A DNA stretch of 64,000 nt, taken from NCBI GenBank assembly GCA_022984795.1, contig JALIHJ010000005.1, positions 62,001-126,000 of the forward strand. Reading direction: 5' to 3'. The notes below the pieces were generated by a model. It saw only the letters and a list, made by a program, of their open reading frames with translations. It ran no database searches and was not told the DNA's origin. Within the stretch, counting starts at the first letter, position 1; every line of letters starts with the position of its first letter. The position numbers and the translations under genes were made by a program. Positions 41,352 to 52,030 of this stretch are shown here, piece after piece. This stretch comes from Fabrea salina (taxonomy: Eukaryota; Ciliophora; Heterotrichea; Heterotrichida; Fabreidae).

Positions 41352-44300
41352 ATGAGCAGCGAAGAAGAATCAACTCCTAAACTTGTAGAGTCCCCTTGTA
41401 TGCTGCAACTGAGAAAAGAACCTCAGCAGAATTTCAATTTGATGCTTCATTCACAACAGGGTTCAGTTGCGTCCTTAGCTGTAGAAGAAGCACTTACGCC
41501 TTGGATGACCAAAGCTGACTCCAAAAAGAAGTTGCCCCTCTTGAAAGACCCAGAGGAAGAGGCTGAGTTGTTAAGTTCTTACTTAGTTGTTAGCTATCCC
41601 AACAACTACCAGAAAATAGAAAGCATGACAGACTCTTTTCCTTTCCTTAACTTGCGAAAGGGTTTACTGCGACTTAAAACTTGCTTTAGCGAAACCTGCG
41701 AGCTAATAATCAGTTCTTCAGTGTTTGAGTGGTTCATTATACTGGTTATTCTGCTGAACATTGTTGTTTTAGCCCTTGAAGACCCTAATGAGCAAAACCA
41801 AGGATTTGACAGATTTTTTCTGTACGTGTACAGTCTAGAAGCTGTTCTTAAAATAGGCGGGTTAGGGTTTGTTTTGAAAAAAGGAACTTATTTAAGGGAC
41901 TACTGGAACATAGTTGACTTTGTGATAGTTATAACGGGATGGGTAGGAATATTCTTCCAGGGCACGGTGAACTTAACTGCACTGAGGACTTTGAGGCTTT
42001 TGAGGCCTCTAAGAAGCATTTCCTCGATCAAGGGACTACGTGTGCTGTTCATGGCTATTGTAGGAAGCACCTTACCACTGTTAGTGTTTTTGGTGTTTTT
42101 TATGTTCTTTTTATTGATTTTTGCAATTGCAGGGACTCACCTCTGGATGGGCAGCTTTAAGTACCAGTGTATGGAGATCGAAACGGGACAAATTATAGAA
42201 GGAGACGTGTGTGGCTACTATGAGTGTCAAGAAAACCAAGTGTGCGCTAAAGGAATCACGAATCCCGACTGGGGAGTTACCAACTTTGACAACGTGCTTT
42301 ACTCTTTTCTGACTGTGTTTCAGTGCGTGACTCTAGAAGGCTGGACTGATATAATGGAAGATGCTCAAAAAGCCCTGAGTTACTGGGTTGCTTTGTTCTT
42401 TTTACCTTTGGTGTTTATAGGTGCTTTTCTTCTGCTTAACTTGATTTTGGCAGTAGTGAAGTTTGAGTTTACTGAAGCTATGATCTTTGTGAACAAAGAA
42501 GACAGCTCGCAAACAGTTAGTTACAACGACTTAACTGAAAAAACCGACAAGTCTTTTGGAAACACAAACAAAGAAAAAGAGTTTTTTAAAATTCTAAGTG
42601 AAATTCAAAGCCCTGAGCCTGAGTTTGCAGTTGAAAGGTTTGCTTTCACTGAACAAGTTCATAGGTTCTCTGACAAAGAACAAGAACACTCACCCAGAAC
42701 TGCAAGGGTAATTCCTAGAATCCCCCTTACCACTACTTTCAGAGATCCTCGCCCCAAAAAAACTCATGGAAGTATAATCTTTGAAGAAGTTCAACAAGAT
42801 GACTCAAACCATGAAATCCACAGTCTTCAAGTCAAAGAACAACTTGTCAAGAAACTCAAGTCTTCGAGTCAACCTCACCACTACATTGCTACAATAAAGG
42901 AAGACTTACAGGTTCCGGATGAATCAAGTTCTGACGTGCTTCCTAAAGTAAGTGTTTTTGAAAAGATCCAAAAGTTCCCCAAAAGCGAAAGTGACTATGT
43001 GTTTTCGTTTAAAGGTGCAGACTTGGACAAAACCGACGAAGACGAAGTAGAGGAAGAATACCTTGAAAAAATAACCAGCACACTAGATAAGCACCCCTAT
43101 ATGGAAAAAAGGTCCCAAGTGTTTGCTAAACTGGCCAAAAGGCTCAAAAAAAACGAAGCTTTTTTCTCAGTAGCAGGCTCCGCCCAGTGCCTTGTCAAAA
43201 GTATTCTTGAAAAAGACAGAATTACTCAGTGCGTTAGGGGTTACTGGTCTGGATTTCAAGTTTCTGAAGAGACTGGGCGGCAGGCTAAGTTGCGAACTAG
43301 CCTCTCCAAAATGTCTTACAGGCTCTGGAAACAAGGATTGATGGGCTTTGTGCAAAAACTAAGACATCCTGCCTATATTTTTGTTTCAAGTAACTTTTTC
43401 GGCTTCTTTATGATACTGTGTGTCTTTTTGAACACCACGGTGCTGGCAATAGACCACCACGGAGCGTCCGAGGATTTCAACAACGTGCTGCATGCCCTGA
43501 ACCTTACCTTCACAATAATCTTTATATGTGAGATGGGACTGAAGATCCTAGGCATGGGTATTGAGGGGTACTTAAGGGACTCTATGAACTACTTTGATGC
43601 TTTAATAGTGATAGTGAGCATAATAGAATTGGTCTTCTTAGCAGGAACAACAACTACTACGGCCTTTAGAGCAGTGCGCATATTCCGAACTATTCGAGTG
43701 GTGAGAGTAGGTAGGCTTTTGCGGTACATGCAGTCACTTTCTAGAATACTCAACGCTATCAGTGAAAGCATTTCTAAGTTTATTTTCTTAGCAATACTAC
43801 TTTTGCTTTTTATACTGGTGTTTGCTTTGTTAGGAATGCAGATTTTCGGAGGCAAGTTTGACTTTCCAGAAGGAAAGCCCCGTGGCAACTTTGATAGTTT
43901 CCACTGGGCGTTTGTGACTGTGTTCCAAGTGCTGTCTATGGAGAACTGGCCCGACTTGCTATACAATGCAATGCGCAGTGAAGCAGGAAAAAGCAGTTGC
44001 ATTTTCTTTATAGTTTGGATCTTCTTAGGGAACTTTGTGTTACTTAACTTGTTTTTAGCAATACTGCTGGACTCCTTTAACGTGACTGACACTGACGTTG
44101 AAGAAGCTATGGAATCCAATCAAGAAGACTCAGACGATGAAGAAAAAAACTCTATCAAGAAGAAAAGCAGTATTTTGGGGAACTACTTAGAAAAAAGCAA
44201 AATGCGCAAACAAGAAAAACTCAAGAAACTAGAAAACATTTCAGAAAGCGAAAGTTCAGACATGGAAATCAGCGGTCAAGAAATAAAAGTTAAAAAGGAA

Positions 44301-46661
44301 AAACCCAAACTTGTGTATGGAGACATAAAGTGTGAGAAGAGCTTTGGAGTCTTTTCTAAAGAAAACACTTTAAGAATTGCTTGTTATAAAGTTTTTTCTT
44401 CAAAGAACTTTGATACAGTGATATTCTTAGTGATAGCTTTAAGTTCGCTAAAGCTAGTTTGGGACACTTACTTGATAAACGAACCAAAAGGCTCAGCTGT
44501 TGCAGTAACTTCTTTGTACCTTGACTACTTTTTTACTGGTATCTTTGTTTTGGAGTTCTTGGTGAAGTCAATTAGTTTGGGGTTTGTAAGGGACAAAGGA
44601 TCCTACCTTCAGGACAATTGGAACAAACTGGACTTTTTTATAGTGGTGTTTTCTTTGGCAGACATAGGCTTGGGCTCTGACTACAGTATGATCAAAGTGT
44701 TTAGGCTGTTCCGAGCTATCCGGCCACTTAGGTTCATATCCCAAAACGCTTCAATGCGCATAGTAGTTAAAGCTTTGTTAGAATCAATAGTGGCTTTGTT
44801 CAACGTTGCAATAGTGCTTTTGATGATTTGGCTGATCTTTGCCATTTTAGGAGTTTCTTTGTTTGGGGGCAAATTTTACACCTGTGAGAACCCTGAAGTC
44901 GAAACTAAGGAGCTTTGTGAAACTTTAGGCTACACTTGGCAGAACGCAGACTCTAACTTCGACAACGTCCTTGAAGCAATGCTAACTTTGTTTATTGTAA
45001 GTTCACTAGAAGGGTGGCCAAGCATAATGTACCAAGCAGTAGATGCCTACAAAGTAGACTACTCGCCAAGGAAGAACCAAAACCCAGCAGCAGCTTACTT
45101 TTTTATTTTGTTCATTTTGGTGGGTTCTTTCTTTTTCTTGAACTTGTTTATTGGTGTGGTTTTTGAGCAGTTTAACAGAACCAAGATGGAAGAAAGCTCA
45201 ATTGCAGTGTTTTTGGCCAAAGATCAAAGGACTTGGCTTGAAATGCAGTCTTTAATTCCTAACTCAGTTCCTCAGTTAGTTATCAGCAAAGAACCTAAAA
45301 ACAAAGTAAGGCTTTTGCTTTACAAAGTGTCTAACAGCAACTACTTTGAAGTGTTTATTCTGCTTTGCATTATTGCTAACATGATCCAAATGGCTATGGC
45401 TTACGACGGGGCTCCAGACAGCTACATAAACACTTTGGAAACTATTAACGTGGCGTTTACCTATGTTTTTATAGTTGAAGCCTTGATAAAGATCATAGGT
45501 CTGGGGCCTTACAGTTACTTTCACAATGGGTGGAACAGGTTTGATTTCTTTGTAGTGGTTCTATCCATACTAGACTTAGTTCTGACTTACTCGCCTACTT
45601 CGAACTTAGTGATTCTCAGGAAGGGACCTCAATTGCTTAAAATCATTAAAGTTATCAGAGTTTCCAGAATTGTCAGAGCTTTTAAAGCTATCCGTTCTTT
45701 AGAAGAAATAGTGATATTAGCCAAGCACTCCTTGCCAGCCATACTTAACGTTTTTGGCCTTTTGCTTTTGATATTTTTCATCTACGCGGTGCTAGGGTCC
45801 TTTTTGTACCACGACGTAGAATACGGCCAAAACATTAACAGCTTCACTAACTTCGAAAACTTTGGAATGGCAATGCTGGCGTTGTTTAGGATTTCTACTG
45901 GAGAAAACTGGCACTTGATGATGTTCCAAACTATTAAAAGTGAAGGGAACTACACACCTCTTATATACTACATAAGCTTTATAGTGATAACGAGCTTTGT
46001 GATGCTGAACCTTTTCATTATGATCTTTATTCAGAGTTACGAAGACTTTAAACTCAACCCTGAAAGTTCAACTAGCATTTTCAACAGAGAACTTAAAAAG
46101 TTCAAAAAGGTCTGGATAAAGTTCACAGGGGTTTCAGGAGGGCTCAGGATCTACTACATGAACCTTATAAACTTTATGTACGAACTAGGATCTGAGTTAG
46201 GAGTAAGTGAAAATACCGAGCACAACAAAGTAGTAAAACTGCTCTCCACAATGGACCTTCAAATACAACAAGACGGGTTTGTTTACTACAACGATATGCT
46301 GTTTGCAATTATGAAAAGAAAACACTTTATGCGTCTTAAAAGCACAAACAGCAAGAACCTAATGAACTTCATTAGAAAAGAAGAAAAGAAAACCCTCGTG
46401 AAACTCTACAAACTCAGAGACAAAGCCAAGATGAACTTCCAAAACTTGCAAAGAGTAAGATTTACTTAGGTAAACACCAGAAACCAAACCAAAATCAACC
46501 TTTTTGTGTCAATGATATACGTCAGAAGTATCTTCAAAAGCTGGAAAAACTGGGTAGAAAACAAAAAAAGCCGCTCTAACTTCAGCATCACGCCTGTGGC
46601 TTCAAGAGACGAATTCCCAGGAGAAAACACTGTTATGTCCGAGTTCCAAGAGTCCTTTTAG
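41352..46661 (+). CDS. Four-domain voltage-gated Ca2+ channel alpha subunit (one 15-nt intron)
   Basis: Exons 41352-46454 and 46470-46661; 1764 residues. Four repeats of six TM helices. Voltage sensors: TALRTLRLLRPLRSISS (I), AFRAVRIFRTIRVVRVGRLL (II), IKVFRLFRAIRPLRF (III), KIIKVIRVSRIVRAFKAIRS (IV). Pore residues are Glu in all four: CVTLEGW, VLSMENW, VSSLEGW, ISTGENW, so an EEEE Ca2+-selective filter rather than DEKA. The linker I-II is long, acidic and disordered. The last exon, joined after an in-frame-stop intron, adds 63 residues (ISMIYV-like basic helix KSWKNWVENKKSR). Such channels drive ciliary reversal and membrane action potentials in ciliates; auxiliary subunits are not in the window. 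Confidence 0.96.
46455..46469 (+). other. 15-nt intron near the 3' end of the Ca2+ channel gene
   Basis: GTAAGATTTACTTAG, phase 0, with the TAG in frame. If retained the channel ends 63 residues early; if spliced the frame runs to TAG at 46659-46661, 19 nt before the next gene. Confidence 0.9.
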
Positions 46662-46680
46662 TTAACAAATTAGTAAAAAT

Positions 46681-47427
46681 ATGCACCCCTCCAAACGCAA
46701 AGGAGACTCAGGGTTACTAATGCCCAACAAGCGTTTTAAGTACACTGGGGACCCTGAAGAACTCGAAAGTCACTACGAAAAACTCCAGGAAAAATACCTT
46801 AAAGAGGGATTGAGTCAAGAAACCCAATTACTGCTCAGAAGGATTTCTATTAGCACCTGTGTTCCAAACGACTTAAAACAGTCTCCCTTGTTAAGAATCC
46901 TTTCAGAAATTTGCAAAGACTTGCTTATGAGCGAACTTGAAATAACTTTGTGGGCTTTAATGATAGAAAAAGCTGGTTTGGTAGAAACTACTTTCCAAAT
47001 AAGCATGCATCTGCTTTACTCTGCTTACACAGCTAAAGTTTACTTGAACGAGGACACAAAAGTTATAGACCACTACTTGTGTTCTAAGTACTCAGACTTT
47101 GTATCTAAGTACCGCTCCTGGTTAGAAACTTACCAATCCAAATTCAGCATTGACCCCAAAGAACTTAACTCTAAGTTCTTTGCCCTTTCCAAGCCCCCAG
47201 CAGTCCAAGAGTCCCAGCTCATCAACTACAACTACTACGTAGATGACATACTCCAAGTAATGCCTCCTGCTACCTTTGGCGAAATGAACGAAGACTTCTT
47301 TGCCAAGCGAGGACACAAAAAGCACAAAAAACCCAAGAAAAAAGACCCTGCTGAAGAGCTTTCCCCCTCACAGTTGCTTGCGGGAGAGGAAAATAGCTTT
47401 TCTCCCTCAAGTTCACCCAAGTCCTAA
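46681..47427 (+). CDS. Hypothetical helical protein with basic C-terminal NLS-like stretch
   Basis: 248 residues, not recognised. Residues 25-190 are predicted mostly helical (QETQLLLRRISISTCVPNDL, ITLWALMIEKAGLVETTFQI). A conserved-looking patch INYNYYVDDILQVMPPATFG is followed by RGHKKHKKPKKK, which would serve as a nuclear import signal, and a Ser/Pro-rich acidic tail. Its start is 19 nt after the Ca2+ channel stop. Nuclear, possibly chromatin- or transcription-related, but this is only inference from composition. Confidence 0.7.
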   Translation: MHPSKRKGDSGLLMPNKRFKYTGDPEELESHYEKLQEKYLKEGLSQETQLLLRRISISTCVPNDLKQSPLLRILSEICKDLLMSELEITLWALMIEKAGLVETTFQISMHLLYSAYTAKVYLNEDTKVIDHYLCSKYSDFVSKYRSWLETYQSKFSIDPKELNSKFFALSKPPAVQESQLINYNYYVDDILQVMPPATFGEMNEDFFAKRGHKKHKKPKKKDPAEELSPSQLLAGEENSFSPSSSPKS

Positions 47428-47491
47428 CACCCTTTTACTAAGTATATATTTACGAAGAGAATAATGTTTAATTAATCGCCTAAAATAAAAT

Positions 47492-50281
47492 ATGGAAGTC
47501 AAGCCAACCAGTTCAGGAACATTTATCAAAAGAACAGGCTCCCGCACTGAGCTATCTTCTTCCCAACAAAAGCTTTACAGACCTGAGTTTGGCGCTGAGA
47601 TCAGAAGTCAAAAAGCCAACGAAAAGCTTTGGGAACTCCTGGCCGAGTACATTGACTCAGAGCCAACCACTATTCAGAAGCAAATAGTGTCCCATGTCGA
47701 GTACACTCTAGCCCGGACTCGTTTTAATTTTGACAAAAACGCAGCTTACCGGGCAACTGCACTTTCTATCAGAGACAGACTCATAGAAAGCTGGAACGAC
47801 TCCCAGCAGCATTTCACAGCTGAGGATCACAAAAGAGTCTACTACATGTCTCTGGAGTTCCTTTTGGGAAGGCACATGCAAAACGCTGCTGTGAACCTAA
47901 ACGTAGAAAGTCGGTACAGAGAAGCCCTTCAAGAAATGGGCTATAAACTTGAAGACCTCTACGAAGAAGAGGTAGACCCTGGACTAGGAAACGGAGGACT
48001 AGGGCGTCTTGCAGCTTGCTTTTTAGACTCCTTAGCAACCCTAGACTACCCTGCATGGGGTTACGGAATTCGATATGACTACGGAATCTTTCGGCAAAGA
48101 ATCATTAAAGGCTACCAAGTAGAAGTGCCTGACTACTGGCTTTCTGAAATGAACCCTTGGGAAATAGAGCGCTCTGACGTTTCTTACGACGTCCACTTTG
48201 GAGGCCACGTTGAAAAGCACTGGGAAAACGGGCAGGAAAGGGCTATATGGAAGCCATCTGAGACTGTGCGCGCTGTTGCTTACGACACACCTATTCCTGG
48301 CTTTGACACCTTCAACACCATTAACTTGCGTTTGTGGAAAGCACGTCCTACAAACGAGTTTGATTTTCAAAGCTTCAACCAAGGTGACTACTTCAAAGCA
48401 ATTGAAGACAGACAAAAAGCAGAGTACATTTCTTCAGTGCTTTACCCAAACGACTCAACTCCGCACGGAAAAGAGCTTAGACTCAAGCAACAGTACTTTT
48501 TCTGCAGTGCAACTATACAAGACGTCATCAGGAGGTTCTTGAAAAAAGAAAGAGCTTGGGAAGACCTTCCACTCAAAGCTTCAATTCAACTTAACGACAC
48601 CCACCCAGCTATAGCAGTTCCTGAAATGCTCCGCATCCTAGTTGACAAGTACGGACTCAACTGGCAAAGAGCCTGGAACATCTGCCATAAAGTGTTTTCT
48701 TACACAAACCATACAGTGATGCCAGAAGCTTTGGAAAAGTGGAGTGTCGACTTGCTTGGCAAACTCCTGCCTAGGCACCTTGAAATCATTTACTTGATCA
48801 ATCATTTCTTTATGGAGCAAGTCAAGAACAAGTACAAGAACCATGGCCAACTCTATGAAAAGATGGCAAGCATGTCACTGATTGAAGAAGGCGACGAGAA
48901 AAAGGTTCGCATGGCAAATATGTGCATTGTAGGGTCCCATGCTGTAAATGGAGTTGCTCAGTTGCACACTGACTTAATTCGCAACAAATTATTCAAAGAC
49001 TTTAACGAGTACTTTCCTGGCAAAATCCAAAACAAAACTAACGGAGTAACTCCAAGAAGGTGGATTCACTGTTGCAACAAAGAACTGTCACAGTTGTTCA
49101 CTAAAGAACTTGGAGGCTATGATTGGCTTACTGACTTGTACACTCTGAAAGACCTACTCCCCAAAGCTGAAGACCCTGAGTTCAGAACTAGTTTCCAAGC
49201 CATCAAACGCGACAACAAAAAAAGGTTTGCTGAGTGGGTCAAAAAGGAGTGTGGAGTAGACATTCCTACAGACGCTATGTTTGACGTACTCATCAAAAGA
49301 ATCCACGAGTATAAAAGACAGCACCTTTTTGCCTTTTACATGATCCATAGGTACCTAACTATCAAAGACATGCCTCCTCACGAAAGGCAAAACCTTGTTA
49401 AAAGAGTCTTCATGGTGGGCGGAAAAGCTGCTCCTGGCTACGTGACAGCCAAAAAAATCATTAAACTTATCACTTCTATAGGAGACGTTGTTAACAACGA
49501 CTCTGAAGTTGGAGACCTCATGAAGGTGGTCTTTTTGCCAAACTACAACGTGTCTTCAGCACAAGTGATTATTCCAGGGACAGACATGAGTGAACAGATT
49601 TCTACAGCAGGCACTGAAGCTTCAGGCACCTCAAACATGAAGTTCGTTATGAACGGAGCTGTGATTATTGGCACTATGGATGGAGCCAATGTAGAAATTG
49701 CACAAGAAGTAGGAGAGGAAAACATGTTTATATTCGGAGCTCGACTTAACGAAGTGGACGAGATTAGAAGAAGAGGAAGACAAAACGCTGGAGGGAGACT
49801 CCAAAGGGTTTTTGATTCCATCAGAGGAGGAATGTTTGGGAACCCGCACGAACTTAGTTCAGTTGTGGATAACATTGAAAACTACGATCACTACTTGCTG
49901 AAAAATGACTTTTACTCATACATAGACGCCCAAACCAGAGCAGACGAAGTTTACAAAAACCAAGAACAGTGGCTGAAAATGTGTATCTATGGGTCACTGA
50001 ACATGGGCAAGTTTTCAAGTGACAGAACTATAGCTGAGTATGCAAAAGACATTTGGAACTTGGAGTCTGCAGAAGTTCCTAAGCCTGCTGGCACTGCTAT
50101 CACTCGTGTGAGGAGTCAGCCCTTCCTTGTGGACGCTGAGGAAAGCTACGAAAAACTCAAAGAGCACAGAACTAAAAAAGAAATCAAGCACCTAAACGAA
50201 GTTCCTGACGAGAAACTCGAAGAAAGCCTCCAAAAACAAGACTCCGAAGCAGACAAGAGTAAATACGAGTACCAGAGCTAA
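47492..50281 (+). CDS. Glycogen phosphorylase
   Basis: 929 residues (rabbit muscle 842), GT35. The landmarks are all there: VYYMSLEFLLGRHMQNAAVN, DPGLGNGGLGRLAACFLDSL, YGIRYDYGIF, NDTHPAIAVPEMLRILVD, NGVTPRRWI, FDVLIKRIHEYKRQ, and the pyridoxal-phosphate site EASGTSNMKFVMNGA with the Lys, then GTMDGANVEI. It cleaves alpha-1,4-glucan to glucose-1-phosphate in the cytosol. The N-terminal tail FIKRTGSRTELSSSQQ is a possible phospho-regulatory site (basic context before Ser), without a proven equivalent of Ser14. The C-terminal extension of about 60 residues is charged and helical. It follows the unknown gene with 64 nt between. Confidence 0.98.
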   Translation: MEVKPTSSGTFIKRTGSRTELSSSQQKLYRPEFGAEIRSQKANEKLWELLAEYIDSEPTTIQKQIVSHVEYTLARTRFNFDKNAAYRATALSIRDRLIESWNDSQQHFTAEDHKRVYYMSLEFLLGRHMQNAAVNLNVESRYREALQEMGYKLEDLYEEEVDPGLGNGGLGRLAACFLDSLATLDYPAWGYGIRYDYGIFRQRIIKGYQVEVPDYWLSEMNPWEIERSDVSYDVHFGGHVEKHWENGQERAIWKPSETVRAVAYDTPIPGFDTFNTINLRLWKARPTNEFDFQSFNQGDYFKAIEDRQKAEYISSVLYPNDSTPHGKELRLKQQYFFCSATIQDVIRRFLKKERAWEDLPLKASIQLNDTHPAIAVPEMLRILVDKYGLNWQRAWNICHKVFSYTNHTVMPEALEKWSVDLLGKLLPRHLEIIYLINHFFMEQVKNKYKNHGQLYEKMASMSLIEEGDEKKVRMANMCIVGSHAVNGVAQLHTDLIRNKLFKDFNEYFPGKIQNKTNGVTPRRWIHCCNKELSQLFTKELGGYDWLTDLYTLKDLLPKAEDPEFRTSFQAIKRDNKKRFAEWVKKECGVDIPTDAMFDVLIKRIHEYKRQHLFAFYMIHRYLTIKDMPPHERQNLVKRVFMVGGKAAPGYVTAKKIIKLITSIGDVVNNDSEVGDLMKVVFLPNYNVSSAQVIIPGTDMSEQISTAGTEASGTSNMKFVMNGAVIIGTMDGANVEIAQEVGEENMFIFGARLNEVDEIRRRGRQNAGGRLQRVFDSIRGGMFGNPHELSSVVDNIENYDHYLLKNDFYSYIDAQTRADEVYKNQEQWLKMCIYGSLNMGKFSSDRTIAEYAKDIWNLESAEVPKPAGTAITRVRSQPFLVDAEESYEKLKEHRTKKEIKHLNEVPDEKLEESLQKQDSEADKSKYEYQS

Positions 50282-50317
50282 GTAACTAAGGATTCATTTA
50301 ATTCTAATAGAATTTCC

Positions 50318-50716
50318 ATGTTATTCCGCAGGACTCTCAGGAACTTTTTTGCAACAAAAAACACAGTGAAACTCGTGTGGGTGAACCCTGAAGGCCAAGA
50401 AACAACGGTCCCTGCTGCAGAAGGAGAGACTCTTTTGGAAAATGCGCATAAGAACGGCATAGATTTGGAAGGAGCTTGTGAAGGGAGTTTGGCGTGTTCA
50501 ACTTGCCACGTAGTGCTTGAAGAGAACATCTACGACTCTCGAGAAGAACCAACAGCTGACGAAGAAGACATGCTTGACTTAGCCTTTGGACTTACTCCTA
50601 CTTCGCGTTTAGGATGCCAGATTAAAGTCACCCCCGACATGGACGGAGCCAAGATAACTCTCCCTGCAGGAACTGTCAATATGTACGTTGACGGACACAA
50701 ACCTAAACCCCACTAA
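50318..50716 (+). CDS. Mitochondrial [2Fe-2S] ferredoxin (FDX2/Yah1 type)
   Basis: 132 residues. N-terminal MLFRRTLRNFFATKN is an amphipathic basic mitochondrial presequence. The cluster ligands are GACEGSLACSTCHV (C-x5-C-x2-C) and the fourth Cys in RLGCQIKV. The end NMYVDGHKPKPH matches the conserved C-terminus of FDX2 rather than FDX1. It transfers electrons from ferredoxin reductase for Fe-S cluster assembly (ISCU) and heme A synthesis. Its stop is followed by exactly GTAATTTTGGATTAG (intron-like) and the next ATG. Confidence 0.95.
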   Translation: MLFRRTLRNFFATKNTVKLVWVNPEGQETTVPAAEGETLLENAHKNGIDLEGACEGSLACSTCHVVLEENIYDSREEPTADEEDMLDLAFGLTPTSRLGCQIKVTPDMDGAKITLPAGTVNMYVDGHKPKPH

Positions 50717-50733
50717 GTAATTTTGGATTAGTA

Positions 50734-51072
50734 ATGGACTACAAGCAGTTAGGCAAACAAGCAGTAAAGCTTACTTAGTTGTACGAATACAGAGCTTCTA
50801 AGCTTATAAAAACCAAACCTGAAGTTTCTGAGACTGTTCAGTCTGAAACTACATTGTTTGCAGAGTCTATGAAAGAACTCTGCCAGAAAAACAAACAACT
50901 AACTCAAGAAAACCAAGCACTGAAAGCCCAAATAACAGCTTTGGAACAAAACACTGAGTCGCTTTCACTAATTGACCCAGAAACTATGATGAGCCAAGAA
51001 AACTCCTTTTACCAAAGCATTATCCAAGAACTCTGTAAAGAAATCATCAGTCTGACCCCTAAAAGGCCTTAA
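50734..51072 (+). CDS. Small coiled-coil protein, unknown (one 15-nt intron)
   Basis: Exons 50734-50763 and 50779-51072; 107 residues starting MDYKQLGKQALYEYRASKLI. The second exon alone has no ATG; removing GTAAAGCTTACTTAG gives the start. A strong coiled coil (LCQKNKQLTQENQALKAQIT) occupies the middle, then a helical tail. I do not recognise the family. The stop TAA ends at 51072 and abuts the convergent PPP1R36-like stop at 51073 with no base between. Confidence 0.75.
50764..50778 (+). other. 15-nt intron in the small coiled-coil gene
   Basis: GTAAAGCTTACTTAG, phase 0, in-frame TAG. Retention would give a ten-residue peptide plus four. Confidence 0.88.
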
Positions 51073-51891
51073 TTAAAACTTAAACCTTTGTCTGGTTGCA
51101 AAAATGTTTTTGGAAACAGAGGATATACTGTGTCTGTGTTGAATAAGTTTTCTAAGTAAAGGTTACTTTTTGAAACTAGTGAGTTTGCCCTTGTCGCCTG
51201 GAAACAACACTGAAAGCAAGGGCGACCTTTGGTTCATAGCAAACAATACAGAGTTATTGTCGCAACCTGGGCGAACGTTCCAAATATCAGGTGTTTTGGA
51301 CTTGAGTTTTTTCTTCTGGTTTTTGGTTTTAAGGGTTATTTTTTGAAGAAATTGGGGGTCTGATTTGTCTAGTTTTTTTATATCTGGCAGCAGTTTAGCT
51401 GTGGCTTCGGTGTGTTTCTGGGCTGTGCTGAATGCTGAGGACCTAAAAAGTCTGTTAAGCTCTTCTTCAAGCAAGTAAACGTACTCTAAAACGTAAGCAG
51501 GTTCCAGCACTTTCCGAATAAAGTAAATTAGGGTTTCTAGGACCTGTGTTTCTTCTTTAAGGCTTATTTTTCTTAAGTGGAGCATAGATACTCTACCGTA
51601 GTAGTAAGCCATGGCTCTGGCTGACTCGTTTAAGTTGTAGTCAAAGTTTGCCTTAGTTTTTACGCCTGATTTTAAAGTTAGTTCCAAGTTGTTTTCTAGT
51701 GTGAACAATCTTTTAAAGTAAAGGTGTGCTGCTTTTATCAGTTCGTAAGTAAGGTTACTTTTGACAATTTCAATGATTTTTTTGGAAGTACTGAGTGAAA
51801 AGTCTTTTAAGTCTTTTTTGATAAGTAGACTAATTGAGTTTTTGTAATTTTGCTCCAAAGTAAAGTCTTTGTTAACTACCGAGTTTTTCAT
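51073..51891 (-). CDS. PPP1R36-like protein (one 15-nt intron)
   Basis: Exons 51167-51891 and 51073-51151; 267 residues. The first exon alone ends in TAA within AAGTAA; removing GTAACCTTTACTTAG adds 26 residues (KKLIQHRHSISSVSKNIF...) and brings the stop exactly against the convergent gene. The core SARAMAYYYGRVSMLHL followed by ETLIYFIRKVLEPAYVL and EEELNRLFRSSAF matches the PPP1R36 family (LxxxYxxLLLGLG... LFE.LY.F...V...I..EI.RLLRS..FN), a testis and ciliary PP1 regulator. An RVxF motif was not located. Match by pattern only. Confidence 0.62.
51152..51166 (-). other. 15-nt intron near the 3' end of the PPP1R36-like gene
   Basis: Minus-strand GTAACCTTTACTTAG. Its removal is supported by the extended frame ending precisely at the neighbour's stop. 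Confidence 0.82.
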
Positions 51892-52030
51892 TTTTTATAA
51901 TTAAACCCTCTTAAAACTCACGCAAACCTAGCTTTTCAAATAAAGCTACTGGAACTGTAACACAACAAGATTCTAATTCGCAAGAATTCAATAATAAAGG
52001 CATAATATTTGAAAGTGGTTCACAATAAAT
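51892..52030. promoter_or_regulatory. Divergent promoter PPP1R36-like / catalase
   Basis: 139 bp. It contains a perfect 7-bp inverted repeat TAGCTTT-tcaaat-AAAGCTA (51929-51948) and GCATAATATTTGAAA (52000-52014), which also occurs upstream of the ankyrin gene. AT-rich otherwise. Confidence 0.5.
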
